Positions 8,189 to 16,673 of a DNA stretch of 58,226 nt are shown here, in pieces. The stretch spans positions 1 to 58,226 of the forward strand of contig JAHHSI010000012.1 of the NCBI GenBank assembly GCA_020025275.1, given 5' to 3'. The notes below the pieces were generated by a model. The model did no database searches, was not told the origin of the DNA, and saw only the letters and a list, made by a program, of their open reading frames with translations. Each line of letters begins with the position of its first letter. Position 1 is the stretch's first letter. Source of the DNA: Oscillospiraceae bacterium (lineage in GTDB: Bacteria > Bacillota > Clostridia > Oscillospirales > Oscillospiraceae). A program made the position numbers and the translations under genes.

Positions 8189-11100
8189 TTATCCCTCTTT
8201 TTTGCTGCGCCGCGCGGCGGCCGCCAGCATCAGCTTGATCCGGTTGAGCTGATTGACCTCACTGGCGCCGGGGTCATAATCCACGGCGGCGATGTTGGCC
8301 TGCGGATAGACGCTGCGCAGCTGCTTGATCACGCCCTTGCCCACCACATGGTTGGGCAGGCACGCAAAGGGCTGAATGCACACGATGTTGGGCGTTCCGC
8401 TCACCAGTAGTTCTGCCATCTCTCCGGTCAGGAACCACCCCTCCCCATACTGGTTTCCGATGGAGAGGAAGGGCTTTGCCAGCTCGGCCACCTTTTCAAT
8501 GGCCATGGGCGCCTCGAACCGCCGGCTCTTTTCCAGTGCCCGGATCGCAGGCCGGCGCAGGGCTCGGATGGCCCGGATGCCGATTTTCGACAGGGCCGAC
8601 GCTTTCCAGCCCACACCCAGATATTCATGGCGGTACTGGCTATTATAGAGGGAGTAGTTCATGAAATCCATCAGATCCGGTACAACGGCCTCAGCCCCCT
8701 CCCGCTCCAGAAGCTCCACCAGATGGTTATTGGCCAAGGGCATATATTTGACCAGGATCTCCCCCACGATGCCCACCCGTGGCTTCACCAACTCCTCATA
8801 GATGGGCAGCCGGTCAAACGCCTCGACGATCTGGCGGCACAGCGCTCCATATGTATCCTTACTGCCGGAGTTGACCAGAGAATCAATGCAGCGCTGCTGC
8901 AGCTGCATATGGAGAGCATCGGCACTGCCCGGCGTCACCTCGTAGGGCCGCACACGGTAGAGGCAGCGCATGAAAAGATCGCCATAGACAATGGCTCGTG
9001 CGGCAGCCAGCAGCAGGGCCGGCGGCAGCCGGAAGCCCTCGTTTTTCTCCAATCCGCCGGGATTGAGCGAAATGACCGGGATGTGGGATAACCCCGCCTT
9101 ATCCAGAGCCCGGCGGATAAATCCCACATAGTTGCTGGCACGGCAGCAGCCGCCTGTCTGGGTCATCAGCAGCGCCAGATGGTCCGTATCGTATCGGCCC
9201 GACAGCACCGCCTCCATCATCTGTCCCACCACCGTGATGGAGGGGAAACAGGCGTCATTGTTGACATATTGCAGCCCCGTCTCGATGGCGGCACGGTTAT
9301 CGTTCTTCAAGATCTCCACATGGAATCCATAGTGGCGGAACACCGGCTCCAAAATCGCAAAATGGATGGGGCTCATCTGGGGCGCCAGAATGGTATAGCC
9401 CTCGTGAAACATCTGCCGTGTGAACTCCGTGCGGTGATAGACACTGCTCCGCTGCTGGGGGTGCACCCCCTGTTCCCGCCGCATATTCATGGCTGCGATC
9501 AGACTGCGGATCCGGATCCGGGCCGCACCCAGATTATTCACCTCATCGATCTTCAGCACGGTATAGAGCTTGTTACTGCCCTCCAGGATCTCCGCCACCT
9601 GATCGGTGGTGACCGCATCCAGTCCGCAGCCAAAGGAGTTGAGCTGCACCAGTTCCAGATCCTCCCGCCCGCAGACGAACTGGGCCGCATTATACAGCCG
9701 GGAGTGGTACACCCACTGATCCAGTACCCGCAAAGGCCGCTCCGGGTGGTCGGCCACGGGCAGGCTGTCCTCTGTCAGCACCGCCAGATCATAGGAGGTG
9801 ATCAGCTCCGGGATACCGTGGTTGATCTCCGGATCGATGTGATAGGGGCGGCCCGCCAGCACGATGCCCCGCTTGCCGTTCTCCTCCATCCACTGTAAAA
9901 CACGCCGGCCTTCAGCACGGACGTCTGCCTTGGCCCGCAGCTGTTCCTCCCATGCCGCATGGACCGCCGTGCGCACCTCCTTTTCCCCGACACCCCACTC
10001 CTGCGCCATCAGCGGCACCAAGCGGTCGGCCGCCGTTTTTTCGCTGGTCATGGCAATGAACGGCCGCACATAGCGCACCTCACCACGGCTCACCGCCTCC
10101 ACGTTATTTTTCAGGTTCTCCGGATAGCTGACCACAATGGGGCAATTATAGTGGTTCTGAGCGCTGTCCGTCTCCTGATGCTCAAAAAACACACAGGGGT
10201 GGAAGATCGTCTGCACGCCGTGGTCGATCAGCCACTGCACATGGCCGTGGGCCAGCTTGGCCGGATAGCACTCCGACTCCGAGGGGATGGACTCCATCCC
10301 CAGTTCATAAATTTTGCGGCTGGAGAACGGGGAGAGCACCACAGAAAAACCCAGGCGGCGGAAAAAGGTGGCCCAGAACGGATAGTTCTCATATACATTC
10401 AGTACCCGTGGAAGTCCGATGATGCCGTGGGGTGCTTCCTCCGGCGGCAGCGGCGGATAGTCAAACATCCGCTGGCGCTTATAGGCCACCAGGTTGGGAG
10501 CTTTTTTGGCGCTGCCACCGCCGCCCAATCCCTTTTCACAGCGGTTGCCGGTGATGTGGCGGCGGCCGCCGGGAAACGTGTTGATGGTCAGCATACAGTG
10601 GTTATTGCACCCGCCGCAGCGTGTGGTGGCGGTTGTATAGTGTAAAGCGAGAATCTCCTCCATAGAGAGCATTGTACTCTTTTGTCCATGATAGTGGTCC
10701 CGTGCAATCAACGCCGCCCCGAAGGCCCCCATCAGCCCGGCAATATCCGGGCAGGTCACCTCCCGGCCGGAGACCTGCTCAAAGGCCCGCAGCACGGCCT
10801 GATTATGGAACGTGCCCCCCTGCACCACGATATGCTCGCCCAATTCTTTGGCATCCGCCAGCTTGATGACCTTAAAAAGGGCATTCTTGATGACGGAGTA
10901 GGCAAGGCCGGCCGAGATGTCCGACACGGCAGCGCCCTCCTTCTGGGCCTGCTTCACATTGGAGTTCATAAAGACGGTGCACCGGGTCCCCAAGTCCACC
11001 GGATGGGGGGCAAACAGTGCCTTCGCAGCAAAATCCGGTGCCGTATAGCCCAAGGATGCGGCAAAATTTTCAATAAAAGAGCCGCACCCGGAGGAGCAGG

Positions 11101-12424
11101 CCTCGTTGAGGATCACGTTATCCACAACACCGTTCTTGAGGCGGATGAACTTCATGTCCTGTCCGCCGATGTCCAGTACGCAATCCACCTGCAGATCAAA
11201 GAAACGGGCGGCGGTACAGTGGGCCACCGTCTCTACCTCCCCTTCATCCAGACAAAACGCCGATTGCAGCAGCGCCTCGCCATAGCCGGTGGAGCAGCTG
11301 CGGACGATCCGCGCCGTAGTCGGCAGCTGGTCATGCAACAGCCGCATGGCGGTGATGGCGGTCTGGATCGGATTGCCCTGATTCCCTGCATAGTAGGAAA
11401 ATAACAGTTCTCCCTCGGTGCCGATCAGCGCCATTTTCGTGGTAGTGGAGCCGGCGTCAATGCCTAAAAAACACTCACCCTTATAGGTTGCAAGCTTCCC
11501 CTTGCGCAGCACCGCCCGGTCGTGGCGGGTGCAGAAGGCCGCATATGCCGCCTCGTCGGCAAAGAGGGGTGGCAGCCGCTTCACCTCAAACTGCACCTGC
11601 ACGCCCTTTTCCAGCTGTTCCAACAGATCATCCAGCAGCACCGGCGCCGCGTCCTCCGCCTCCAACGCCGTGCCCAAGGCGGCAAACAGGTGGGAATTGT
11701 CCGGGTCCACGATGGTTTCCTCGGTCAGATGCAGCGTGCGGATGAAGGCCTGCTTCAGCTCCGGCAAAAAGTGGAGCGGCCCGCCTAAAAACGCCACACA
11801 GCCCCGGATCGGCTTGCCGCAGGCAAGACCGGAGATGGTCTGATTGACCACCGCCTGAAAGATCGATGCTGCCAGATCCGCCTTAGTGACACCCTCGTTG
11901 ATGAGCGGCTGGATGTCCGACTTGGCAAATACGCCGCAGCGGGCCGCAATGGGATAGATCTCCTGGTAGTGGGCGGCCTCCTCGTTGAGCCCGCCGGCAT
12001 CCATCTGCAAAAGGGCCGCCATCTGGTCAATGAAGGACCCCGTTCCTCCGGCACACACGCCGTTCATCCGCTCCTCCAGTCCGCCGGTGAAGTAGATGAT
12101 CTTGGCATCCTCGCCGCCCAACTCAATGGCCACGTCGGTCTGCGGCGCCGTAAACTCCACGGCCGCACTGGTGGCCACCACTTCCTGCACGAACTCGATG
12201 TCCAGCGCCTTGGCCACGCTGATGGCGCCCGAGCCGGTGATCTTTACGTGCAGGAGGCAGGGGCCGATCTCCTGCCGTGCCTCTTGCAGCAGCTCTGCCA
12301 ACGTCTTTTGCGTGTGGGCATGGTGACGGCGGTACTTTCCAAAAAGCACCGTTCCCTCTTCATCTATTACGACAACTTTTACGGTTGTTGATCCAATATC
12401 GATTCCCGCTCTGCATTCTCTCAC
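8189..12424 (-). CDS. Giant 2-hydroxyacyl-CoA dehydratase activase/dehydratase-like protein
   Basis: A 1,411-residue protein with GTG 12424 chosen because AGGAGG is 8 nt upstream; an ATG at 12472 has no such site. Domains in order: ASKHA ATPase 1 (CRAGIDIGSTTVKVVV at the N-terminus; CAGGTGSFIDQM near 125), ASKHA ATPase 2 from about 315 (FLGIDAGSTTTKMAL; CSSGCGSFIENFA), a DUF2229-type segment from about 630 (CGGCNNHC; NRCEKG; IPSESECYPAKLAHG), and an HgdB-like dehydratase C-terminal half with scattered Cys (FPSITVVGQM; QTGGCCRASNY). Separate activators of this family use ATP to inject an electron into a [4Fe-4S] dehydratase, as in (R)-2-hydroxyglutaryl-CoA dehydration. This single-chain arrangement is widespread in Clostridia but its substrate is unknown to me. 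It is transcribed alone. Confidence 0.85.
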   Translation of the reverse strand: MRECRAGIDIGSTTVKVVVIDEEGTVLFGKYRRHHAHTQKTLAELLQEARQEIGPCLLHVKITGSGAISVAKALDIEFVQEVVATSAAVEFTAPQTDVAIELGGEDAKIIYFTGGLEERMNGVCAGGTGSFIDQMAALLQMDAGGLNEEAAHYQEIYPIAARCGVFAKSDIQPLINEGVTKADLAASIFQAVVNQTISGLACGKPIRGCVAFLGGPLHFLPELKQAFIRTLHLTEETIVDPDNSHLFAALGTALEAEDAAPVLLDDLLEQLEKGVQVQFEVKRLPPLFADEAAYAAFCTRHDRAVLRKGKLATYKGECFLGIDAGSTTTKMALIGTEGELLFSYYAGNQGNPIQTAITAMRLLHDQLPTTARIVRSCSTGYGEALLQSAFCLDEGEVETVAHCTAARFFDLQVDCVLDIGGQDMKFIRLKNGVVDNVILNEACSSGCGSFIENFAASLGYTAPDFAAKALFAPHPVDLGTRCTVFMNSNVKQAQKEGAAVSDISAGLAYSVIKNALFKVIKLADAKELGEHIVVQGGTFHNQAVLRAFEQVSGREVTCPDIAGLMGAFGAALIARDHYHGQKSTMLSMEEILALHYTTATTRCGGCNNHCMLTINTFPGGRRHITGNRCEKGLGGGGSAKKAPNLVAYKRQRMFDYPPLPPEEAPHGIIGLPRVLNVYENYPFWATFFRRLGFSVVLSPFSSRKIYELGMESIPSESECYPAKLAHGHVQWLIDHGVQTIFHPCVFFEHQETDSAQNHYNCPIVVSYPENLKNNVEAVSRGEVRYVRPFIAMTSEKTAADRLVPLMAQEWGVGEKEVRTAVHAAWEEQLRAKADVRAEGRRVLQWMEENGKRGIVLAGRPYHIDPEINHGIPELITSYDLAVLTEDSLPVADHPERPLRVLDQWVYHSRLYNAAQFVCGREDLELVQLNSFGCGLDAVTTDQVAEILEGSNKLYTVLKIDEVNNLGAARIRIRSLIAAMNMRREQGVHPQQRSSVYHRTEFTRQMFHEGYTILAPQMSPIHFAILEPVFRHYGFHVEILKNDNRAAIETGLQYVNNDACFPSITVVGQMMEAVLSGRYDTDHLALLMTQTGGCCRASNYVGFIRRALDKAGLSHIPVISLNPGGLEKNEGFRLPPALLLAAARAIVYGDLFMRCLYRVRPYEVTPGSADALHMQLQQRCIDSLVNSGSKDTYGALCRQIVEAFDRLPIYEELVKPRVGIVGEILVKYMPLANNHLVELLEREGAEAVVPDLMDFMNYSLYNSQYRHEYLGVGWKASALSKIGIRAIRALRRPAIRALEKSRRFEAPMAIEKVAELAKPFLSIGNQYGEGWFLTGEMAELLVSGTPNIVCIQPFACLPNHVVGKGVIKQLRSVYPQANIAAVDYDPGASEVNQLNRIKLMLAAAARRSKKEG

Positions 12425-12553
12425 AATGGCTTCCTCCTGCCCTGCATCAATTCTATGAAGATATTTTTTCATCCTAATAGTAGTGAGGAATCATGAACAA
12501 ATTATGAACGCATCGTCAAGAACCCGTTAATATCTCCTCGCCACATACCAAGG

Positions 12554-12590
12554 AAACCGCCCATATTCCACTGGAATATGGGCGGTTTTT
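12554..12590. terminator. Long palindromic hairpin, probable terminator
   Basis: AAACCGCCCATATTCCA and TGGAATATGGGCGGTTT flank a single C, giving one of the longest perfect stems in the window. The T run is better on the plus strand (TTTTT) than on the minus (TTT), although the only nearby upstream gene, the DUF3021 gene, is on the minus strand. Confidence 0.6.
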
Positions 12591-12647
12591 CTGCGCTTTC
12601 CCCGTATACGCAAGACTTCTCCTGTTTTTACAAAGCTCTATGGCCGT

Positions 12648-13067
12648 TCAAGCCTGCATCTGCGCATTCATGCGCTGAATATTTCGTCGGATGACGAGAT
12701 AGACAATGCACCAGATCACGCCATATCCCGCCAGAAAAATCATCGTAAACAGCAGCAGCGGTTTCACTTCAAATGGGAGCCAGCCGTTGAGAAGATAGAT
12801 GAGAATATAGTCGAGATAGAGCACCAGTGCGTGGAGAAAAGATGCCCACAGCAGCGGCAATTTTTCCATCTGATAGACCACACTGACGCCGCCTGCGATG
12901 AAGGCCAGCAGCAGACTTGTGATCACACCCAGCACCACCTCACGCACGCTCACAGCTGCGATCGCTCCCCGTGCCCCCAAAATGCCATAGACGATTGCCA
13001 GGATCAGCGGCCCGCCGCCGCAGGCCATCAGCCCTATTTTGCAAAAATCCTTCAGATATTGTTTCAT
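12648..13067 (-). CDS. DUF3021 family four-helix membrane protein
   Basis: A 139-residue protein with four predicted transmembrane helices (about 10-30, 37-60, 68-88 and 98-122) and a basic C-terminus. DUF3021 proteins are almost always encoded beside a LytTR-domain regulator, as here: its ATG at 13067 overlaps the LytTR stop by 4 bp (ATGA). I chose this start over an ATG at 13103 for that coupling. The family function is not established; the pairing suggests a membrane partner that modulates the regulator. Confidence 0.8.
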   Translation of the reverse strand: MKQYLKDFCKIGLMACGGGPLILAIVYGILGARGAIAAVSVREVVLGVITSLLLAFIAGGVSVVYQMEKLPLLWASFLHALVLYLDYILIYLLNGWLPFEVKPLLLFTMIFLAGYGVIWCIVYLVIRRNIQRMNAQMQA

Positions 13068-13507
13068 TTTCCTGTAAGCCTCCTTTTCAATTCGCCAAAG
13101 CATCTTCGTGATACATAGTCACGATACCCACACTTGAAAACGGCATCCACGGCGCCATTAAAAGATGCCGACAGCCGGTCCAAGCGATCCTGATTGGCCA
13201 GCGACGATTTGTTGATCCGGATGAAGTTGGCCGGCAACAGCTGCTCCAGTTCGTAGAGCCGATGGCGCAGGAGATATTTTTCCCCTTCCCTGTCGATGGC
13301 ATAGGTCTTGCCGCCCAGCAGCGTGATGCACTCGATCTGGGCAAAGGGGAGCATTTTCAGCTCATCCTCCGTATAAGCCGCCAGTCGATCCCCACCCGTA
13401 TAGTGGAGCACCAAATTCTCCATCTGAACTGTAAATCCGGATTCCCGGTGGACGGTGGCCACCACGGACTCCTCTGCCGTTTCATCAACGACCAAGGTAA
13501 ATTTCAC
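13064..13507 (-). CDS. LytTR-domain DNA-binding regulator
   Basis: A 147-residue protein starting at GTG 13507, with GGAGGG 7 nt upstream. The N-terminal half is a short beta-rich segment; the LytTR domain spans about 45-145 with the typical RLYELEQLLPANFIRINKSS and CGYRDYVSRRC stretches. There is no receiver domain, as in the LytTR-DUF3021 regulator class. The minus-strand frame stays open back through the upstream tRNA gene, which is a frame artefact. A TGCTATACT extended -10 (13534-13539) gives a plausible promoter. It likely controls its own two-gene operon. Confidence 0.82.
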   Translation of the reverse strand: MKFTLVVDETAEESVVATVHRESGFTVQMENLVLHYTGGDRLAAYTEDELKMLPFAQIECITLLGGKTYAIDREGEKYLLRHRLYELEQLLPANFIRINKSSLANQDRLDRLSASFNGAVDAVFKCGYRDYVSRRCFGELKRRLTGK

Positions 13508-13617
13508 GAAGCATCCCTCCTCTTCTGATTCCGAGTATAGCACGATTTTTTTCGCTGTGTGGAAATTAACCCTCAACGGTCCTTTTTTTGCATGATTCGG
13601 TACGTTCGCCGTTTGAG

Positions 13618-13663
13618 AAAAAAAGAACGGCAGCTTACCTCTCGGTAAACTGCCGTTCTTTTT
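13618..13663 (-). terminator. Terminator of tRNA-Thr
   Basis: AAAGAACGGCAG / CTGCCGTTCTTT with an additional GGTAA/TTACC inner stem, immediately 3' of the tRNA, followed by a T run on the minus strand. Confidence 0.8.
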
Positions 13664-13739
13664 TGGAGCTGGTAGCCGGATTCGAACCGGCGACCTTCTC
13701 ATTACGAGTGAGATGCTCTACCAGCTGAGCCATACCAGC
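13664..13739 (-). tRNA. tRNA-Thr (anticodon CGT)
   Basis: A 76-nt cloverleaf including an encoded CCA. The acceptor stem is GCTGGTA/TACCAGC with discriminator T; the D arm GGCTCAGCTGGTAGAGC, anticodon stem TCTCA/TGAGA with loop CTCGTAA, and T arm GCCGGTTCGAATCCGGC all pair. Anticodon CGT reads ACG threonine codons. Confidence 0.95.
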
Positions 13740-13766
13740 ACACTGGTCCATAGGACCACGAGTTGC

Positions 13767-13795
13767 ATTTTAACACCTTCCGGGCACTTTGTCAA
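13767..13795 (-). promoter_or_regulatory. Promoter of tRNA-Thr
   Basis: Perfect TTGACA (13790-13795), 17 bp, TAAAAT (13767-13772) on the minus strand, about 28 bp before the tRNA 5' end. Confidence 0.8.
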
Positions 13796-14263
13796 TTCAA
13801 AGTTCTATTTTTCTTTTTATCTTCTTTTTTCATCGAAATAATACATAACGTAATAGCAACTACTATTTCCCGCAAAAAACAGGTTGTCAACCCCCTGTGT
13901 CACCCTGCTTCTCCGCTTCTCTTGTCATTTTATCCATATAAAAAACTTCCCTTCTCCCGCCTTTTTCCCCTGATTCTCCCACCATTCCCCCTCCTTTTTG
14001 TTGTCATTAAAATCACTAATATATTGACATAACTCTTTCACTCATAAATACTACAAACAGTTATGCACATTATCCACATAGTTTCCCACATTTATTTTTC
14101 TCTTTATTTGCAATGCTTTAAAGAGTTTATGCACATTATCTACAAACCCGCAAATGACCTATTCACTTTTTAATAAACTTATTTTAATTAACATAAAACA
14201 ATATCCCCTTTGTGAATTGTTTGTAAAATTTTTGGTTGTCCTCCATTTTACCTTCAAAATGCA
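13796..14263. other. AT-rich gene-free gap with DnaA-box-like cluster
   Basis: This 468-bp stretch is markedly AT-rich compared with the genes around it and holds no credible ORF. TTATGCACA (14061-14069) directly abuts TTATCCACA (14070-14078), and 48 bp on TTATGCACA (14127-14135) directly abuts TTATCTACA (14136-14144), all in the same orientation. A near match TTATCCATA lies at 13930-13938. An almost pure A/T run follows at about 14167-14203. TTATCCACA is the classic DnaA box. It may be a replication-related or DnaA-titrating site; no dnaA or dnaN gene is in the window and gene direction does not switch here. Confidence 0.5.
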
Positions 14264-14313
14264 AAAACGAAGGACACCGTCGAATTTTATCCTGACGTGT
14301 CCTTCGTTTTTTC
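14264..14313 (-). terminator. Terminator of the polA-eamA-rimI-tsaD operon
   Basis: AAAACGAAGGACAC (14264-14277) pairs with GTGTCCTTCGTTTT (14297-14310) around an 19-nt interior; there are T runs on both strands. Confidence 0.8.
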
Positions 14314-14322
14314 TTTTACTTT

Positions 14323-15336
14323 TTACTCCACTTCATTCAAATCCATGGTGGCATAGGCATTCAGATCCCATCCGGCACGCTTTCCCGCCAGATATTCGTA
14401 ATACCCTTGAGATCCGATCATGGCTCCGTTGTCGCCGCACAGCTTCAGCGGCGGCAAATAAAGCGTGATCCCTGCTGCACGGCAGGCCGCCTCCAAGTCA
14501 CTGCGGATCACGGAATTGGCCGCCACGCCGCCGGCGGCCACCATCACCCGGTACCCTGTCTGCCGGGCTGCCAACATGGCACGAGGCACCAGCTCATCGC
14601 TGACGGCTTGGGCAAAATCCCGTGCCAGCGCCGGGGCATCCAACGTCTCCCCTTTTTGCTCCGCATTGTGCACCAGATTGACCACCGCTGTCTTGAGGCC
14701 AGAGAAGCTCATATCCAGCTCCGCCCCCTCCACATGGGCACGGGGAAGCACATACTTGCCGCCCTGTGACGTCTGCCCCAACAGATCCATAGGCTTGCCG
14801 CCGGGATAGGGAAGCCCCAGCACACGGGCCGCCTTATCAAAGCACTCACCGGCGGCATCGTCTCGGGTCGCACCGATGATCTCCATATCCGTATAGTCCT
14901 TCACGTCCACGATCATGGTATTGCCGCCGGAGATAGCCAAAGCCAAAAAGGGTGGTTTCAGCTCCGGAAATGCCAGATAATTGGCGGCAATATGGCCCCG
15001 GATATGGTGCACCGGCACCAGCGGTACGCCCAGTGCGTAGGCCACCGACTTTGCAAAACTGACGCCGACCAACACAGCGCCGATCAGGCCGGGGGCATAG
15101 GTGACCGCCACGGCATCAATGTCCTGTTTGCTCACGCCGGCGTCCGCCAGCGCCTGCTCCGTCAGGCCGGCAATCGCCTCCACATGCTTGCGTGAGGCGA
15201 TCTCCGGAACTACCCCGCCATAGAGTGCGTGCATATCCGCCTGTGACAAAATCGCATCCGACAGCACAGTCCGGCCATCCCGCACCACGGAGACGGCCGT
15301 CTCATCACAGGAGGACTCAAAGGCTAAAATATTCAT
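14323..15336 (-). CDS. tsaD: tRNA N6-adenosine threonylcarbamoyltransferase
   Basis: A 337-residue Kae1/TsaD protein that transfers the threonylcarbamoyl group to A37 of ANN-reading tRNAs. ILAFESSCDETAVSVV is the N-terminal signature, HHIRGHIAANY carries the metal-binding His pair, and ALAISGGNT and VAAGGVAANS are ATP-site loops of the ASKHA fold. It normally works with TsaB and TsaE, which are not in this window. The start overlaps the rimI stop by 4 bp; the gene is last in the polA operon. Confidence 0.95.
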   Translation of the reverse strand: MNILAFESSCDETAVSVVRDGRTVLSDAILSQADMHALYGGVVPEIASRKHVEAIAGLTEQALADAGVSKQDIDAVAVTYAPGLIGAVLVGVSFAKSVAYALGVPLVPVHHIRGHIAANYLAFPELKPPFLALAISGGNTMIVDVKDYTDMEIIGATRDDAAGECFDKAARVLGLPYPGGKPMDLLGQTSQGGKYVLPRAHVEGAELDMSFSGLKTAVVNLVHNAEQKGETLDAPALARDFAQAVSDELVPRAMLAARQTGYRVMVAAGGVAANSVIRSDLEAACRAAGITLYLPPLKLCGDNGAMIGSQGYYEYLAGKRAGWDLNAYATMDLNEVE

Positions 15337-15806
15337 GCTTCTTCCTCCTCAAAATACCGTGTCAGCAGCAGGGCATCCTCCTTCGGAAGGTCGTAGTAGT
15401 TCTTCCGCCGCCCTACTTCTTCAAAACCAAAGCCCCGATAGAGGGCAATGGCCGCCGCATTGGACGGGCGCACCTCCAGTGTCAGAAAGGCCAGATGGTT
15501 GGCCCGGGCAAAGTTCATGAATACCTCAATGAGCTGTGCCGCTACGCCGCAGCGCCGCACCTCCGGAAACACCGCCACGTTGGTGATATAGCCCTCATCC
15601 GCCATCACCAACACTCCCGCATAGCCCAACACCTCGCCGCTGGCTGCATCTTCCGCCACCAAAAAGGCGGCGCAGGCATTCTCCAGTTCCTCGGCCAGCA
15701 TCCGCCGGGACCAAGGCCGGGAAAAGCAGATTTTTTCCAGACGCTCCAGTGCATCCAGATGATCTGCCGTCATGGGTACAATTCGAATCGGTCTTTTCTG
15801 TTCCAT
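15333..15806 (-). CDS. rimI: Ribosomal protein alanine N-acetyltransferase
   Basis: A 157-residue GNAT acetyltransferase. The acetyl-CoA loop is VRRCGVAAQL (R/Q-x-x-G-x-A) near residue 80, followed by NHLAFLTLEVRPSNAAAIALY and a C-terminal GFEEVGRRKNYY typical of RimI, which acetylates the N-terminus of ribosomal protein S18. In Firmicutes rimI is usually next to tsaD, as here (4-bp overlap). It starts 10 bp after the EamA stop. Confidence 0.88.
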   Translation of the reverse strand: MEQKRPIRIVPMTADHLDALERLEKICFSRPWSRRMLAEELENACAAFLVAEDAASGEVLGYAGVLVMADEGYITNVAVFPEVRRCGVAAQLIEVFMNFARANHLAFLTLEVRPSNAAAIALYRGFGFEEVGRRKNYYDLPKEDALLLTRYFEEEEA

Positions 15807-15815
15807 ACTGTCTCC

Positions 15816-16673
15816 TTATGCCTCGGTGTCCGAAGTGCTGTAGAGTGCAATGCCGCCGATGATCACGGCGCCGCCCACCAACTCCAGAACACCGGGTGTT
15901 TCGTGAAAAAGGGTCAGGCCCCAGATGGTGGCAAAGATAGGCTCTGCCAGCTTTAATGTAGCGATGAAGGGGGGCGAGAGATATTTGAGACCCCAGCTGA
16001 AGATGTTATGTCCCAGCAAGGTGCATACCACGGCCATGGCCAGCGCCGTGAGAAAGTTCACCGGCTCATAGCCAAAGACCGGCGTTCCGCTCACCAGGGC
16101 GATGACCAGCACCGTCACCGCCGCCATGGCGTAGACCATGGTGGTATAGACCATGGTGGACAGGCGGCGCAGGCACACGGTACCGATCATGGTGTAGACC
16201 GCAATACAAAATGCGCCGGTCAGCGCCATCATATCTCCCGAGAGCATCTCCTGTCCGCCGGAGGAGCCGGTGGTGGCCACGATGACACTGCCGCCAAAGG
16301 CCAGCAGCACGGCGATGATGCCTCGTTTTGTCAGTTTTTTATGCAGCACCAGCACGCTGCCCAGGGCCACGAACAGCGCCTCCGTATTCACCAGCACCAC
16401 CGCAGAGGACATGGAAGTCATCCGCAGGGACTGGAAATATGTGGCAAAATGCAGCCCCAGAAAAACGCCGCTACACAGGCAGGGCCAGATCGCTTTCCAT
16501 GTCAGCTGCCGCACCTCATCCCGGTGCCGCCGCAGCACTACCGGGGCCAGCATCAGCGTGGCAAAGCACATCCGATAGAACACCAAAATCAGCGACGGAG
16601 CGGTGGACCAGCGCACCAGAACCGAGGAGAGCGACGCCGCCGCCACGCCGAACAATACGATCAAACTCTTCAT
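15816..16673 (-). CDS. DMT-superfamily (EamA) transporter
   Basis: A 285-residue membrane protein with ten predicted helices in two EamA repeats (about 1-135 and 145-280). ATG 16673 overlaps the polA stop by 4 bp and is preferred over an ATG at 16799 inside polA. EamA proteins export or import small metabolites and amino acids; no substrate can be assigned. The position inside the polA-rimI-tsaD operon is probably coincidental to function. Confidence 0.88.
   Translation of the reverse strand: MKSLIVLFGVAAASLSSVLVRWSTAPSLILVFYRMCFATLMLAPVVLRRHRDEVRQLTWKAIWPCLCSGVFLGLHFATYFQSLRMTSMSSAVVLVNTEALFVALGSVLVLHKKLTKRGIIAVLLAFGGSVIVATTGSSGGQEMLSGDMMALTGAFCIAVYTMIGTVCLRRLSTMVYTTMVYAMAAVTVLVIALVSGTPVFGYEPVNFLTALAMAVVCTLLGHNIFSWGLKYLSPPFIATLKLAEPIFATIWGLTLFHETPGVLELVGGAVIIGGIALYSTSDTEA

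Noticed and set aside
12554..12590. Insertion-sequence end or attachment site
   Set aside because: The palindrome is single, has no partner repeat or transposase, and behaves like a terminator.
13796..14263. Firm call of oriC
   Set aside because: There is no dnaA, dnaN, rpmH or gene-direction switch nearby, so only a DnaA-box cluster is reported.
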